Positions 36,934 through 47,140 of a DNA stretch of 64,000 bases are shown piece after piece. Within the stretch, counting starts at the first letter, position 1, and each line of letters begins with the position of its first letter. Position numbers and translations under genes: made by a program. A model generated the notes under the pieces. That model was not told where the DNA came from and did not search any database. It was given only the letters and a program-made list of their open reading frames with translations. Origin of the DNA: Paraglaciecola arctica BSs20135 (GTDB taxonomy: Bacteria; Pseudomonadota; Gammaproteobacteria; Enterobacterales; Alteromonadaceae); assembly GCF_000314995.1 (NCBI RefSeq), contig NZ_BAEO01000017.1, positions 34,606 to 98,605 of the forward strand, given 5' to 3'.

Positions 36934-39108
36934 ATGCAAAATAACTTTGACGACATAATAGATAAACTAGACAAAGGTGAATTATGGGACTTCCCAGGTG
37001 GTGTGTTTCCCGCTGAACGTAAAACACTGTCGAATCAAACCCCAATAGCTAAGTTACCCATTCCTGAACGTCTCTACGTGACTGTTAAACAACATATAGG
37101 TGTTGAGGGTCATTTAATTGTTGAGGTGGGTCAAAAGGTGCTTAAGGGCCAAGCATTGACCAAAAGCATGAACCCATTCGCAGTACCCGTTCACGCCTCC
37201 ACGTCTGGCGAAATAACAGCGATCCATAAACATGTATCAGCTCATCCGTCAGGCTTGCCAGAATTAACTGTACAGATAACCAGTGACCAAGATGACAAAT
37301 GGACGCAACTTAGTCCCATGGTCGATTATCAAAATCAACCCAAAACTAAAGTGTTAGCAGCCATTTGTGATGCCGGTATCAGTGGTATGGGCGGCGCTGG
37401 TTTTCCGACTCATATTAAGTCGTCACCTAAAAAAGACGTCGATTTTTTAATCATCAACGGTATTGAATGTGAACCGTACATTACTTCCGATGACCGTTTG
37501 ATGCGTGAACATTCCTGGCAAATCCGCCAAGGTATAGACGTATTGTGCCATCTTCTTAAGCCCAAACACGTATTGATAGGTATAGAGAACAATAAACCTG
37601 AAGCCATCGAAGCGATGCAAGTGGCATGTCGAGAAAACCCTAATTATCGTGTTTGTACTATTCCCACTAAGTATCCTGCGGGTGGTGAAAAACAACTTAT
37701 CCAAGTGTTAACCAACAGAGAAGTACCGGCTCAAGGTTTACCCGTTGATGTAGGCGTAATCATGCACAATGTGGGCACTTGTTTTGCCATAGCAGATGCC
37801 ATTTTTGCAGGTAAACCGCTTATTAGTCGAGTCGTAACAGTTACAGGTGAAGCCGTTGAAAAACCTAGTAATGTATGGGCGTTAATTGGTAGCCCTATTG
37901 CCCATCTATTGACGCATTGTGAATATAAACAAACACTCCAAAAACAATCCAACATCATTATGGGTGGCCCTATGATGGGCTTTAATGTTAGCAGCGATTT
38001 GGTGCCAGTGGTGAAAACCACAAACTGTATTTTAGCTCCAACTGACAATGAAATGGCAAGTAACAATGAACAAGCCTGTATCCGCTGTAGTGCTTGTGCA
38101 GATGCTTGTCCGGCCAGTTTGTTACCACAACAATTATTTTGGCATGCAAAAGCCAAAGAATTAGATAAAGCACAAGATTACAATTTATTTGATTGTATTG
38201 AATGTGGTGCTTGTGCCTACGTTTGTCCCAGTGAAATACCTTTAGTTCACTATTACCGCATAGCTAAGGCCGAAATCAGAGTTGAACAAGAAGATAAACA
38301 AAAGTCTGACAAGGCGCGAGATCGCTTTGAAAAACGCGAGGCTAGATTAATTGCCGAACAACAAGCCAGAGACGAAAAACATCGTTTGGCAGCCGAGGCC
38401 AGAAAACAAGCCATGGCCAGTAATGGTAACAACTCCAAAGACAAAATTGCTGCAGCTTTAGCTAGAGCAAAAGCAAAAAAACAGGCCTTGAGCGAAGTAG
38501 ATGATAAAGCAATAGAGGCAACTGAATTAGCGCCTGCAAATACATCAGAACAAACCGCGAAAGCTGAAGTTGCTGAACCAGCCACTAAGGTCGCTAGTTC
38601 AAATCAAAGAGTTCAAGCGGCAATCGCTAGAGCAAAAGCCAAAAAAGCGGCGGCTGAAGTTACGGATATCAATACTGAACTTAAAGATAAAGACGATGCA
38701 AGTAACCTAAAGGACGAACAGCTTAAACAACCGCAACAGCACATTGATGTCAAAAAGCAACCGAACAAAGTATCCATGAGTACCAAAACGGTAGTGACTG
38801 ATAGCATCCCAAAAGCCGTTGAAACTCCGCCAACCGAGAAGCCGACTATAACGGACAGTAAACAGGCTAAAATAGCCGCAGCAGTCGCCAAAGCTAAGGC
38901 AAAACGTGAAGCTCAAAAAGCTGCAAATAGTCAAGTCGCGGCGGAACCAGTGTCAGCAGCTAAGGTAGATAACATTAAAACAGTCAGTGCAGATGAACTA
39001 GTCAAAACAGAAGAACAACAAATAGACATGAAAAAACGCAGAATTGCTGCAGCAGTAGCTAAAGCAAAGGCAAAAAAAGCCGCTGAAAAAGCAGATAAGT
39101 CCTCATGA
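36934..39108 (+). CDS. rsxC: Electron transport complex subunit RsxC
   Basis: A 724-residue peripheral subunit. It has an N-terminal barrel/RnfC domain, an NADH/FMN-binding SLBB part with [12 protein letters not shown] near 150-160, and two 4Fe-4S motifs ([12 protein letters not shown] and [12 protein letters not shown]) near 385-435. The C-terminal 260 residues are an Ala/Lys/Glu-rich extension carrying at least four copies of an IAAAxAxAKAKK unit. The E. coli protein has a similar, variable tail. RsxC oxidises NADH (or the reverse) for the complex. The gene overlaps rsxD by four bases (ATGA). Confidence 0.95.
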   Translation: MQNNFDDIIDKLDKGELWDFPGGVFPAERKTLSNQTPIAKLPIPERLYVTVKQHIGVEGHLIVEVGQKVLKGQALTKSMNPFAVPVHASTSGEITAIHKHVSAHPSGLPELTVQITSDQDDKWTQLSPMVDYQNQPKTKVLAAICDAGISGMGGAGFPTHIKSSPKKDVDFLIINGIECEPYITSDDRLMREHSWQIRQGIDVLCHLLKPKHVLIGIENNKPEAIEAMQVACRENPNYRVCTIPTKYPAGGEKQLIQVLTNREVPAQGLPVDVGVIMHNVGTCFAIADAIFAGKPLISRVVTVTGEAVEKPSNVWALIGSPIAHLLTHCEYKQTLQKQSNIIMGGPMMGFNVSSDLVPVVKTTNCILAPTDNEMASNNEQACIRCSACADACPASLLPQQLFWHAKAKELDKAQDYNLFDCIECGACAYVCPSEIPLVHYYRIAKAEIRVEQEDKQKSDKARDRFEKREARLIAEQQARDEKHRLAAEARKQAMASNGNNSKDKIAAALARAKAKKQALSEVDDKAIEATELAPANTSEQTAKAEVAEPATKVASSNQRVQAAIARAKAKKAAAEVTDINTELKDKDDASNLKDEQLKQPQQHIDVKKQPNKVSMSTKTVVTDSIPKAVETPPTEKPTITDSKQAKIAAAVAKAKAKREAQKAANSQVAAEPVSAAKVDNIKTVSADELVKTEEQQIDMKKRRIAAAVAKAKAKKAAEKADKSS

Positions 39109-40199
39109 AATTTAGATTAGCCAGTTCTCCCCATCAACATATTCGCCGTGATACCGGTCAAGTCATGCGTTTAGTCATTTTAGCGATGATCCCTGGTGTT
39201 TTATTACAAACTTGGTTCTTTGGCTGGGGTACGGTCATTCAGATTGGCCTAGCGATAATCACCGCAGTTGTTACCGAAGCGGCCATTTTAGAATTGCGAA
39301 AACGTGATTTTGAGCGGGCTTTAAAAGATTATAGTGCGGTATTAACCGCGATGTTATTGGCTGTGAGTATTCCCCCTTTTGCCCCTTGGTGGGTGATTGT
39401 GATTGGTACTTTTTTCGCTATTGGCATAGTGAAACAATTGTATGGCGGCTTAGGTTTTAATGTATTTAACCCAGCGATGGCGGCTTACGTCATGCTATTG
39501 GTGTCTTTTCCAGTACAAATGACCCAGTGGATCCCTCCTGTAAATCTTGCTCAATATAGTCATAACTTTATGGATGCCCTAAACGCTGTTTTCACTGGTT
39601 TTAGTGTGGAAGGTTTTAGCTTAGCTCAACTGAAAACAGGCATTGATGGTGTGACTATGGCAACGCCACTAGATACAGTAAAAACCGGTCTGGCGCAGGG
39701 ATTTACCTATTCAGAAACCATTGAACGCCCTATTTTTGATAGTGTCATTTCAGGGCTAGGAGTGGCATCTAGTTGGATAAGCTTAGGTTATCTGCTTGGC
39801 GGCCTATATTTACTCAAACAAAAAGTCATTAATTGGCATATACCCCTTAGTATGATTGCTGGGCTTTTCATCTGCTCCTTGATAATGTCTCTGGTAGACA
39901 GTGATTTATACCCCTCAAGCCTTTTCCATCTGTTCAATGGAAGCATCATTATAGGTGCATTTTTTATTGCTACCGACCCAGTTTCCGCTTCGACTACCAA
40001 TAAAGGTAGGATAATTTTTGGTGCGGCTATTGGTGTATGGGTTTATCTGATTAGAGAATGGGGAGGCTATCCTGACGCAGTGGCTTTTGCCGTTTTGATC
40101 ATGAATATGGCGGTACCTTTAATTGATTATTATACTCGCCCACGCACCTACGGTCATAGCTCAAGCAAGCGAAAATCAAAAGATAAGGCCCAGTCATGA
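39105..40199 (+). CDS. rsxD: Electron transport complex subunit RsxD
   Basis: A 364-residue inner-membrane protein with about nine helices, homologous to RnfD/NqrB. The covalent-FMN threonine motif GVTMATPLD lies near residues 182-190, where the related proteins have S/G-x-T-x-[18 protein letters not shown] is the family signature in the membrane region. It starts on the rsxC stop (ATGA) and ends on the rsxG start. Confidence 0.95.
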   Translation: MKFRLASSPHQHIRRDTGQVMRLVILAMIPGVLLQTWFFGWGTVIQIGLAIITAVVTEAAILELRKRDFERALKDYSAVLTAMLLAVSIPPFAPWWVIVIGTFFAIGIVKQLYGGLGFNVFNPAMAAYVMLLVSFPVQMTQWIPPVNLAQYSHNFMDALNAVFTGFSVEGFSLAQLKTGIDGVTMATPLDTVKTGLAQGFTYSETIERPIFDSVISGLGVASSWISLGYLLGGLYLLKQKVINWHIPLSMIAGLFICSLIMSLVDSDLYPSSLFHLFNGSIIIGAFFIATDPVSASTTNKGRIIFGAAIGVWVYLIREWGGYPDAVAFAVLIMNMAVPLIDYYTRPRTYGHSSSKRKSKDKAQS

Positions 40200-40897
40200 C
40201 AAAGAATATGCAATATACTATGACTAAAAACGGATTGATATTAGCTGTTTTTGCCATAGTCACAACGGGACTCATTGCCCTCACCTACTTTGGTACTAAA
40301 GATCAAATTGCTTTGCAGCAACAACAAAAATTGTTATCTATTCTCAATGCTGTCATTGATAAAAGTAGTTATGACAACGCCATCCATCTAGATTGTGCCT
40401 TGGTTACTTCTGCTGAGTTACTAGGGTCAGATGAACCACAACACCTATATCGCGCCACTAAACAAGGGCAAGGGGTGGCGGCGGCCATAGAAACCACAGC
40501 TCCTGACGGATACAGTGGGCAGATCCATTTAGTGGTAGGCATTACTAGTCCCGAGGCAGGTTCAGCCAAGGTGACAGGTGTAAGAGTCCTCGAACATAAA
40601 GAAACCCCAGGCTTAGGCGACAAAATTGACTTGCGAATTAGTAACTGGGTGTTGGGCTTCGATAATCAAATCTATACTGCTGACTTAGCTCCCAATTGGG
40701 CCGTCAAAAAAGATGGTGGTCAGTTTGACCAGTTTACAGGTGCTACTATTACGCCCAGAGCAGTGGTCAATGCGGTTAAGTTAAGTGTGGAATATTACTT
40801 AGCGAACCAAGCCACTATTTTTAACGCGACTAATGCCTGTGGCGAGATTAATTCTGTCAGTGTTGTTGCTGAAAAAGCGAACAAAAATAATGAATGA
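40196..40897 (+). CDS. rsxG: Electron transport complex subunit RsxG
   Basis: A 233-residue protein with one N-terminal helix (about 12-32) and a periplasmic FMN-binding domain. The flavin-attachment motif appears as [15 protein letters not shown] near residues 183-197, with the first Thr of ATIT expected to carry the FMN phosphodiester. The length is close to the family norm. The gene overlaps rsxD (ATGA) and rsxE. Confidence 0.94.
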   Translation: MTKNMQYTMTKNGLILAVFAIVTTGLIALTYFGTKDQIALQQQQKLLSILNAVIDKSSYDNAIHLDCALVTSAELLGSDEPQHLYRATKQGQGVAAAIETTAPDGYSGQIHLVVGITSPEAGSAKVTGVRVLEHKETPGLGDKIDLRISNWVLGFDNQIYTADLAPNWAVKKDGGQFDQFTGATITPRAVVNAVKLSVEYYLANQATIFNATNACGEINSVSVVAEKANKNNE

Positions 40898-41588
40898 GTT
40901 TAAAGAGTTAAGCTGGCAAGGACTGTGGAAAAACAACCCAGCATTGGTGCAGTTGTTAGGTTTGTGCCCATTGCTTGCCGTTACAGCCACTGTTACCAAT
41001 GGGTTAGGTTTAGGCCTTGCCACTACCCTAGTATTGATTGGTTCGAATACCACAGTGTCGATAATACGCAATTGGGTACCAAGTGAAATTCGTATCCCAA
41101 TTTTTGTGATGATCATCGCTGCCTTTGTAACCATAGTGCAGCTATTGATGAATGCCTACATTTTTACCTTGTATCAGGCCTTAGGTATTTTTATTCCGCT
41201 GATAGTAACTAATTGCGCCATTATTGGACGAGCTGAAGCTTATGCATCCAAGAATACTGTTGGAAAATCAGCTTTTGACGGTTTAATGATGGGACTAGGC
41301 TTTACCCTTATATTGGTATTATTAGGAGCGATGCGTGAATTATTGGGCTATGGCACCTTGTTCGACGGCGCCAACTTACTCTTAGGCGATTGGGCCACCA
41401 GCTTAAAAATTACTGTATTTGAAACCGACAGCCCATTTTTATTGGCGATTTTACCTCCCGGTGCTTTTTTATGTATGGGCCTATTAATAGCCCTTAAGAA
41501 TGTATTAGATAGCCATATGGAACGATTGTTTGCCGCAAAAGCTGAAGAAAAAGTGGTGCAGCGAGCGCGAGTTACGACTGAGAGCTGA
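40890..41588 (+). CDS. rsxE: Electron transport complex subunit RsxE
   Basis: A 232-residue, six-helix inner-membrane protein homologous to RnfE/NqrD. I use the ATG at 40890 ([27 protein letters not shown]), which overlaps the rsxG stop by eight bases; a longer frame from 40833 would overlap rsxG by 65 bases. The conserved [18 protein letters not shown] lies near the middle. The stop is followed three bases later by the nine-copy TACGAGC repeat. Confidence 0.94.
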   Translation: MNEFKELSWQGLWKNNPALVQLLGLCPLLAVTATVTNGLGLGLATTLVLIGSNTTVSIIRNWVPSEIRIPIFVMIIAAFVTIVQLLMNAYIFTLYQALGIFIPLIVTNCAIIGRAEAYASKNTVGKSAFDGLMMGLGFTLILVLLGAMRELLGYGTLFDGANLLLGDWATSLKITVFETDSPFLLAILPPGAFLCMGLLIALKNVLDSHMERLFAAKAEEKVVQRARVTTES

Positions 41589-41591
41589 AAG

Positions 41592-41654
41592 TACGAGCTA
41601 CGAGCTACGAGCTACGAGCTACGAGCTACGAGCTACGAGCTACGAGCTACGAGC
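41592..41654. repeat. Heptamer tandem repeat (TACGAGC)9
   Basis: Nine exact copies of TACGAGC spanning 63 bases, directly followed by TTTTTT. It lies between rsxE and nth. The unit is the same (reverse-complemented and rotated) as the four-copy CTCGTAG array at 29709-29736. Perfect identity of all nine units implies recent expansion or homogenisation. An AGCT/AGCT pairing near the T-run could terminate transcription weakly. Confidence 0.92.
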
Positions 41655-41680
41655 TTTTTTAGAGTATAAATCGATATAGA

Positions 41681-42316
41681 ATGAATAAACAAAAACGTTT
41701 GGAAATTTTGACGCGCTTACGCGATGCTAACCCTCACCCCACTACAGAGCTGAATTTCAGTAGTCCTTTTGAACTATTGATTGCCGTAATTTTATCGGCA
41801 CAAGCGACAGACGTTAGTGTCAACAAGGCAACGGATAAACTTTACCCTGTTGCTAATACCCCTGAAGCTATTTATGCATTAGGTGTAGATGGATTAAAGC
41901 ATTACATCAAAACCATTGGTTTATTTAATGCAAAGGCTGAAAACGTAATTAAAACCTGTGGCATGTTAATCAATCAACATGGCTCAGTGGTGCCAGAAAA
42001 TAGAGAAGCCTTAGAAGCCCTACCAGGCGTTGGTCGAAAAACAGCTAACGTAGTATTAAATACAGCCTTTGGCTGGCCCACCATAGCCGTAGACACCCAT
42101 ATATTCAGAGTTTCAAACCGCACCAAACTGGCCATGGGTAAAAATGTTGATTTGGTGGAACAAAAGTTATTAAAGGTAGTCCCCGCAGAGTTTAAGGTAG
42201 ATGTACACCACTGGTTGATATTACATGGCAGATACACTTGTATTGCCCGTAAACCAAGATGTGGTTCATGTTTAATTGAAGATTTGTGTGAATTTAAAGA
42301 TAAAACTGACGACTAG
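41681..42316 (+). CDS. nth: Endonuclease III
   Basis: A 211-residue DNA glycosylase/AP lyase that removes oxidised pyrimidines. The helix-hairpin-helix is LPGVGRKTANVV (114-125), the catalytic Lys is K120 and the catalytic Asp is D138, at the same positions as in E. coli Nth. The C-terminal 4Fe-4S cluster has Cys-x6-Cys-x2-Cys-x5-Cys in CIARKPRCGSCLIEDLC. It follows rsx, an association conserved in gammaproteobacteria. Confidence 0.96.
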   Translation: MNKQKRLEILTRLRDANPHPTTELNFSSPFELLIAVILSAQATDVSVNKATDKLYPVANTPEAIYALGVDGLKHYIKTIGLFNAKAENVIKTCGMLINQHGSVVPENREALEALPGVGRKTANVVLNTAFGWPTIAVDTHIFRVSNRTKLAMGKNVDLVEQKLLKVVPAEFKVDVHHWLILHGRYTCIARKPRCGSCLIEDLCEFKDKTDD

Positions 42317-42325
42317 GAAATAACA

Positions 42326-42517
42326 ATGGAAGGCACAAAACGCGCAAATATTAAGATTGGTGCGCAAGTTTCAATCGTACTGAAGCAAGATCAAAGAAGC
42401 GGTGATTTAACCGAGGGTGTGGTGGAAAAAATTCTCACCAATTCGCCCAATCACCCCCATGGCATTAAAGTCAGATTAGACAGCGGTGAAGTGGGCAGAG
42501 TGAAACAAATTCATTAA
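42326..42517 (+). CDS. YwbE family protein
   Basis: A 63-residue protein of the YwbE (DUF2196) family, recognised by the Lys/Gly-rich core GAQVSIVLKQDQRSGDLTEGVVEKILT and the C-terminal HPHGIKVRLDSGEVGRVK. It is probably a small beta-barrel (KOW/SH3-like) and its function is unknown. It begins nine bases after nth and is probably co-transcribed. A palindrome AACTCGG/CCGAGTT (42522-42552) follows the stop. Confidence 0.85.
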   Translation: MEGTKRANIKIGAQVSIVLKQDQRSGDLTEGVVEKILTNSPNHPHGIKVRLDSGEVGRVKQIH

Positions 42518-42521
42518 CCTG

Positions 42522-42552
42522 AACTCGGTTTAGGTGTGCCGCATCCCGAGTT
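42522..42552. terminator. Palindrome between YwbE gene and pilE
   Basis: AACTCGG (42522-42528) pairs with CCGAGTT (42546-42552) across a 17-base loop, between two convergent genes. Neither flank has a strong T-run, so terminator activity is uncertain. Confidence 0.4.
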
Positions 42553-42569
42553 AAAGCGATGTAAACCTG

Positions 42570-43049
42570 CTAACAACTCCAACAAAATTCCGTGGCGCTG
42601 TAAGTGCCATTATTGTTTATATCCCATGCGCGTCGTCCATCACTATAAAAGGCAACATTTCCGTCGTCAGCTTGGGGAGTGCCGGTGACTGGCTTAGCCT
42701 CAATGAGATAAGCACTGCCACTAGACTCACTAATATACAAATCATATTTTCGGTTAGCATAAAGCTCAGCAGATGGCGAATGCTGATGAAAAATCGCAGG
42801 TTTTCCGGTATCCGCCGCCGAATCCGCCGCCCCCTTGTAACTAAAACTTGCGGCTTTGTGTCGCTCCATAGCTGCAGCTAAGCTCATTAAATCCGCTTGG
42901 GCTGCACCTCTATTGGTGTTAACTACAAACCCTTGGTAACTGGGGTAAGCAATAGTGGCAATAATGCCAATGATAGCCACCGATATCATTAATTCGATTA
43001 ATGAAAATCCCTTTTGCTGCTTTCTCAATGTATATGTCACTATTCTCAT
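42570..43049 (-). CDS. pilE: PilE-type type IV minor pilin
   Basis: A 159-residue pilin from the ATG at 43049, which overlaps the pilY1 stop (ATGA). The prepilin cleavage site is G|FSLIELMISVAII with Glu5 present, and it is followed by the long hydrophobic helix and a helical spine (NTNRGAAQADLMSLAAAMERH). The C-terminal globular part ends in CWSC, a probable disulphide. It is the last gene of the minus-strand minor-pilin run. In Pseudomonas, PilE primes pilus assembly together with PilV, PilW, PilX, FimU and PilY1. Confidence 0.88.
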   Translation of the reverse strand: MRIVTYTLRKQQKGFSLIELMISVAIIGIIATIAYPSYQGFVVNTNRGAAQADLMSLAAAMERHKAASFSYKGAADSAADTGKPAIFHQHSPSAELYANRKYDLYISESSGSAYLIEAKPVTGTPQADDGNVAFYSDGRRAWDINNNGTYSATEFCWSC

Positions 43050-46000
43050 GGTCTCTCTGTCTCTGTTTTCCAACTACTTTTTTGCACTCGCTCAAAATAG
43101 CTGTGAATATTTTCAGCTAAACATTCAAAGTCTGAACCACAGTCAACTTTATTACCATCTTCATCAACATCGATTACAGTCGAGGCACATTCGGTACCCA
43201 AACAGATAATAGGTTTAATAATATCTTCAATCAAAATTTTGGTATCGGGTGCGATACCCGTTTGTTTTAATTGTGCATAACGGTCTTCATGTAACTGTGT
43301 GCCATCCTGATTTAGATCTATCACTGAGTTGCCATTGATCAGTTCAACCAGATAGGCGCGGCTATTCCCTGTAGGCGGTGCACATTCACTCTCACTAGCC
43401 GTTGCTGGCAAGTAGGTGGTAAATATCACTTGATAGTCCAAAATTAGTGGCGAAGCAAGTACCTTTTCCCCACCAGAATTGAGACTAATATACCAGCCTT
43501 GCGAATCTGCAAACTCTTCAACTGCCAATTCATTCGCTACTGTGTCGGAAGATGTCAATAAATGGTCAGTCGCATCATACAAATCACTTAAACCTAAAGC
43601 TGTAGCTGGTAAAGCAAAATTACCATCTTCATCAAATGTAAATACACCTTCATCCTTAATCATATAAAATTGGTCATTAATAGTGGCGTTTAATGGATGC
43701 GCTCGGAAACCAGAACCTAATACAACGGCATAATAGTGGTCGGCGCCTAAGCTGATCTCAGATACATCAGGGCCATAATAAAAACGTCGGTTGTTTGTCT
43801 CAAGATCACCACCAAAATCCGCAAGTAAACCACCAGTGACTAAGTTAACGGCTGCATCTTCATTGTGAATATCTAACCTAAACAATTGACCTCCCGTATC
43901 GGCAACATACATGTGATCAGCAAGTCCATCATTATCGCGATCAATAACAGAAATCCTCGCGGGAATACTATATTCCATTGCCGACAAATTTAAGTCAGCA
44001 TCAGCTTTACTTGCCGACCATAAAAGATCGCCGCTATCTGCATCAACAATAAACACTGAATTACCTACAGAATCTGCACTTCTTAATAATTTATTGTCTT
44101 GGTCTTCGTCATAACCACCACCAAATATCAGAACATTTTTGGTGGTTCCCCCAACTTTAATTTTAGTCACTGTAGGCTTAGACCAGGTTTGTCCCAAGTT
44201 AGAAAAATCTCCCGTTCCGCCTTCTATTTTAAACATCAATCTGGGATTAGTTTTACTGGTAATATCAAAAGCGTAATAATTATTACCACCACGCCGCATA
44301 CCAACATACAAATAGATATTAGTGCCCACGGTTCTAAGCACCATATCTCCATCTAGCCCGTATATATGTGAAAAACTCGAAGAATCCTGATATAAATCAT
44401 ACAAGTTATCCAGTAAGTCTTTAGGTATAACCGCAAAGTTTTCTTCACCTGTTGCTGGGTCGAACGAGTGTAAGAAACCATGATTTGTGGCGACAAACAC
44501 CGCACTATCAGTGAGAGAATAGTTAACTATTACAGGTTGAGAATGAATGGGGTCGCCCATTGCTTGTCTAGCATCTGTTGTGCTGCCATCGCCATCGTCA
44601 TCTTTTACATCGACTCCACGGGCCCATTTTAATACAGTTTCACGGGTCGCTGCAGGATCTGTCAAAGCACCAACGGCTAAATCTGCAATGGTTAAAGAGC
44701 TGTTATCTTCATGCAACAAGTTTCCAGTATTGATAATAGTACCTGGGCCATTGAAAGTGTAAGCATCCCGTGGCAAGCCCATTTTCCCTGCGGTTCCGCC
44801 CTCTCGCACGTCATTTCCATCAGCCAACAAAGACCAAAAGCTATGAGCAGTATCATTAAAAAATCCAGTCACACTATCCACCGCATTCAAGCCATTCTTA
44901 TCAAGAATATCCGAACCATCTAATCTATATCTCTTGACATTTCCCGGCCAAATAGCGCCTTCTGCAGGCTTGAATAAAGCAAAATATAACTCGTCGTTAT
45001 GGGTCAAGCGGTTAAGTTGGTTCACAGCCACCCCAGGTGAAACAAAAGTAGCATTAACGTCCTTAACGGTTTTTAATATGGCTTGGAAAACCCCTACTAA
45101 ATCCTCAGTATTACTTGCAGTATAAAAATCACCATTACCATTAACTGCTAAATCGTTCAGAAAAGCGTTAGCATTTGAATTAGCGGCAAAACCAATTGTG
45201 TGTGTAAACACTCGCGTATTGATCTTAGATTCATCACCATCCCCTATATTTTTGACAAGATCTACACCACACTTTTCTCCACCAGAGCCATTACATGACT
45301 TTCCAAGCAAGCTTTGGATCTCAGTAACACTATGATTATTATTGGCCTCACCGTCAGATAACAGCACAATATGATTGTTAGTTTGGCAGACGTTATCAGT
45401 AACTGGGCTGATGTAAGTAGCGGCATCTGGAATGTATTCGCCCCTACAATTTGAGCTACTCAGGTTGTCTACTGTGCAACCCGATGGTAAAACGGAATCA
45501 GCACCGACATAAGACAATCTATGACTCACCCTTGTATTTTGGCGCACCGTATTAGAAACAGTAGATTGACCACGGGTTTTCCCATAATCAACAGGTAAGC
45601 CTCCATAATAACTGGCTGCCTCGTACAAGGTATCGACTATGGGTGTATACCCACTTGCATTCAATGAATCGACTTGACTGACTAGATGTTCACGTACAGT
45701 TGAAGTGGCGCCAGGTATAGCATTCCCCTGATATTCCACCACTAAACTAACGGTACTTGAAGGTTTTCCGTTATAGGTATAAGCACCTCGAACACCCACA
45801 AAGTTTGACAAAACAAACATCATATCGTTGCCAAACTCCCAACTACCACGGCCAACAATCTGCTCGACTATACTGGTCACTGGAGGGCTTTGATAAGTAT
45901 AATTTCTATACCATCTAGGAATTCCCGTCCAAGCAACTGATGCCGTTTTGGGTTTGTTTCTCAATAAATATCGTGGATAAGAATTAAAACTACTGGGATC

Positions 46001-47128
46001 ATCTTCTGCGACTCCTGCAATATTAAAACTGGCCGAAGAACTTGAACTATTTTGATAGGCCGTAAACTCTAAGTATGCGTTGGTAATAGTTGCGCCTTGA
46101 GGCAAGCCTATATTTCTAAATCTAAGACCAATATACTTGTTCGAACTACTATTAAAGGTCAGTTCAGTTCCAGTTGATTGATACCCGTCGTTACGCTCTT
46201 CAGCATTATTTTTTTGTGCGTCAACCTGATAACTTAACTTACCTTGTACACAACCAGTTGCAGTTGTGTCGTCGTATACCACAACAAGTTGCGGAGTTAG
46301 CCCTTCACCGTCTTCAAATGCTGGCGAGACTCGTGAACTACTAGTACTTAAACCTTCTCCATCAATTATGATGTTTAAAGCGTTACCACCGCACCAGTCA
46401 GATTGATCGACAATTTCTTGCACAATACTACTTAAATCTGGAGACACAATAGTGTCATTCGACAAGGGCCAGTCATTATCAGTATCCCAAAGTACTGAAT
46501 TAGATGTTTTAGTCCGATCTGAAATATTGTTATTGGTATTACTGAAGGTAAGTGAGTTTCCAATTAACTCACCATTAAAGGTTAAGTTTGTTGCGCCACT
46601 ATTAAAGCCATTTGAACTGAAACGAATATACGCATTAGTGATCACCGCGCCACGCGGAATATTAAGACTCTGGTAACGAAGTCCTAATGTTACTGAATTG
46701 GTGCTTTGAGATAGTTTCAGGGTATTACTGGAAGTATTTACCGTAGAGCCAATTTCATAAGCATCGTCGGTTGCCTGTGCAATTGAAGTGATAATTTCAG
46801 GACTAACGGGATCATCGATTGGCCTAATCGGATATAACACTGGACCACCAAAATCTGAAAAACGCATTAAGCCCGCATTAATATTAGTGACAGAGTTTAG
46901 CGTTTCTTTAAGTGCATTTTGCACCCGTAACATTCTTGATTCAGAACCACCATCCCTACCCGTCATACTGCCTGATGTATCCATAATAAATAGCACGTTC
47001 GGATTATAAGTAACGGCATTGCTTGCAGTTCCTAGATATATTTCCAAGTCATCGGCTTTAATGACACTACTGAAAAGCGTCAAACTAGCCGCCAGCCATA
47101 TTGCTACAATTTTATTAATATATTTCAT
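43046..47128 (-). CDS. pilY1: PilY1-type pilus tip protein with inserted repeats
   Basis: A very large (1360-residue) pilus-associated protein. ATG 47128 follows a GTGGTGG site; the open frame extends to 47140. A Sec signal is followed by a split von Willebrand A domain: the MIDAS motif DTSGS starts near residue 50, and the domain resumes near 476 and reaches HIVLLSDGEAN near 586. Two homologous insert repeats (about 121-286 and 299-467, each with an LRYQSLNIPRGAVITNAYIRF-like core) resemble CBM96/DNRLRE stalk domains. The C-terminal part is the PilY1 beta-propeller with a calcium motif DRDNDGLAD near 1063-1071. Family members promote pilus extension and adhesion in a calcium-dependent way. 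The gene is coupled to pilX-like and pilE. Confidence 0.9.
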   Translation of the reverse strand: MKYINKIVAIWLAASLTLFSSVIKADDLEIYLGTASNAVTYNPNVLFIMDTSGSMTGRDGGSESRMLRVQNALKETLNSVTNINAGLMRFSDFGGPVLYPIRPIDDPVSPEIITSIAQATDDAYEIGSTVNTSSNTLKLSQSTNSVTLGLRYQSLNIPRGAVITNAYIRFSSNGFNSGATNLTFNGELIGNSLTFSNTNNNISDRTKTSNSVLWDTDNDWPLSNDTIVSPDLSSIVQEIVDQSDWCGGNALNIIIDGEGLSTSSSRVSPAFEDGEGLTPQLVVVYDDTTATGCVQGKLSYQVDAQKNNAEERNDGYQSTGTELTFNSSSNKYIGLRFRNIGLPQGATITNAYLEFTAYQNSSSSSASFNIAGVAEDDPSSFNSYPRYLLRNKPKTASVAWTGIPRWYRNYTYQSPPVTSIVEQIVGRGSWEFGNDMMFVLSNFVGVRGAYTYNGKPSSTVSLVVEYQGNAIPGATSTVREHLVSQVDSLNASGYTPIVDTLYEAASYYGGLPVDYGKTRGQSTVSNTVRQNTRVSHRLSYVGADSVLPSGCTVDNLSSSNCRGEYIPDAATYISPVTDNVCQTNNHIVLLSDGEANNNHSVTEIQSLLGKSCNGSGGEKCGVDLVKNIGDGDESKINTRVFTHTIGFAANSNANAFLNDLAVNGNGDFYTASNTEDLVGVFQAILKTVKDVNATFVSPGVAVNQLNRLTHNDELYFALFKPAEGAIWPGNVKRYRLDGSDILDKNGLNAVDSVTGFFNDTAHSFWSLLADGNDVREGGTAGKMGLPRDAYTFNGPGTIINTGNLLHEDNSSLTIADLAVGALTDPAATRETVLKWARGVDVKDDDGDGSTTDARQAMGDPIHSQPVIVNYSLTDSAVFVATNHGFLHSFDPATGEENFAVIPKDLLDNLYDLYQDSSSFSHIYGLDGDMVLRTVGTNIYLYVGMRRGGNNYYAFDITSKTNPRLMFKIEGGTGDFSNLGQTWSKPTVTKIKVGGTTKNVLIFGGGYDEDQDNKLLRSADSVGNSVFIVDADSGDLLWSASKADADLNLSAMEYSIPARISVIDRDNDGLADHMYVADTGGQLFRLDIHNEDAAVNLVTGGLLADFGGDLETNNRRFYYGPDVSEISLGADHYYAVVLGSGFRAHPLNATINDQFYMIKDEGVFTFDEDGNFALPATALGLSDLYDATDHLLTSSDTVANELAVEEFADSQGWYISLNSGGEKVLASPLILDYQVIFTTYLPATASESECAPPTGNSRAYLVELINGNSVIDLNQDGTQLHEDRYAQLKQTGIAPDTKILIEDIIKPIICLGTECASTVIDVDEDGNKVDCGSDFECLAENIHSYFERVQKSSWKTETERP

Positions 47129-47140
47129 AAAAACCACCAC

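Noticed and set aside
37731..38156. 141-codon frame antisense to rsxC
   Set aside because: Shadow of the well-matched rsxC coding sequence.
41592..41654. Could the nine TACGAGC units be a CRISPR array?
   Set aside because: Units are contiguous seven-mers without spacers.
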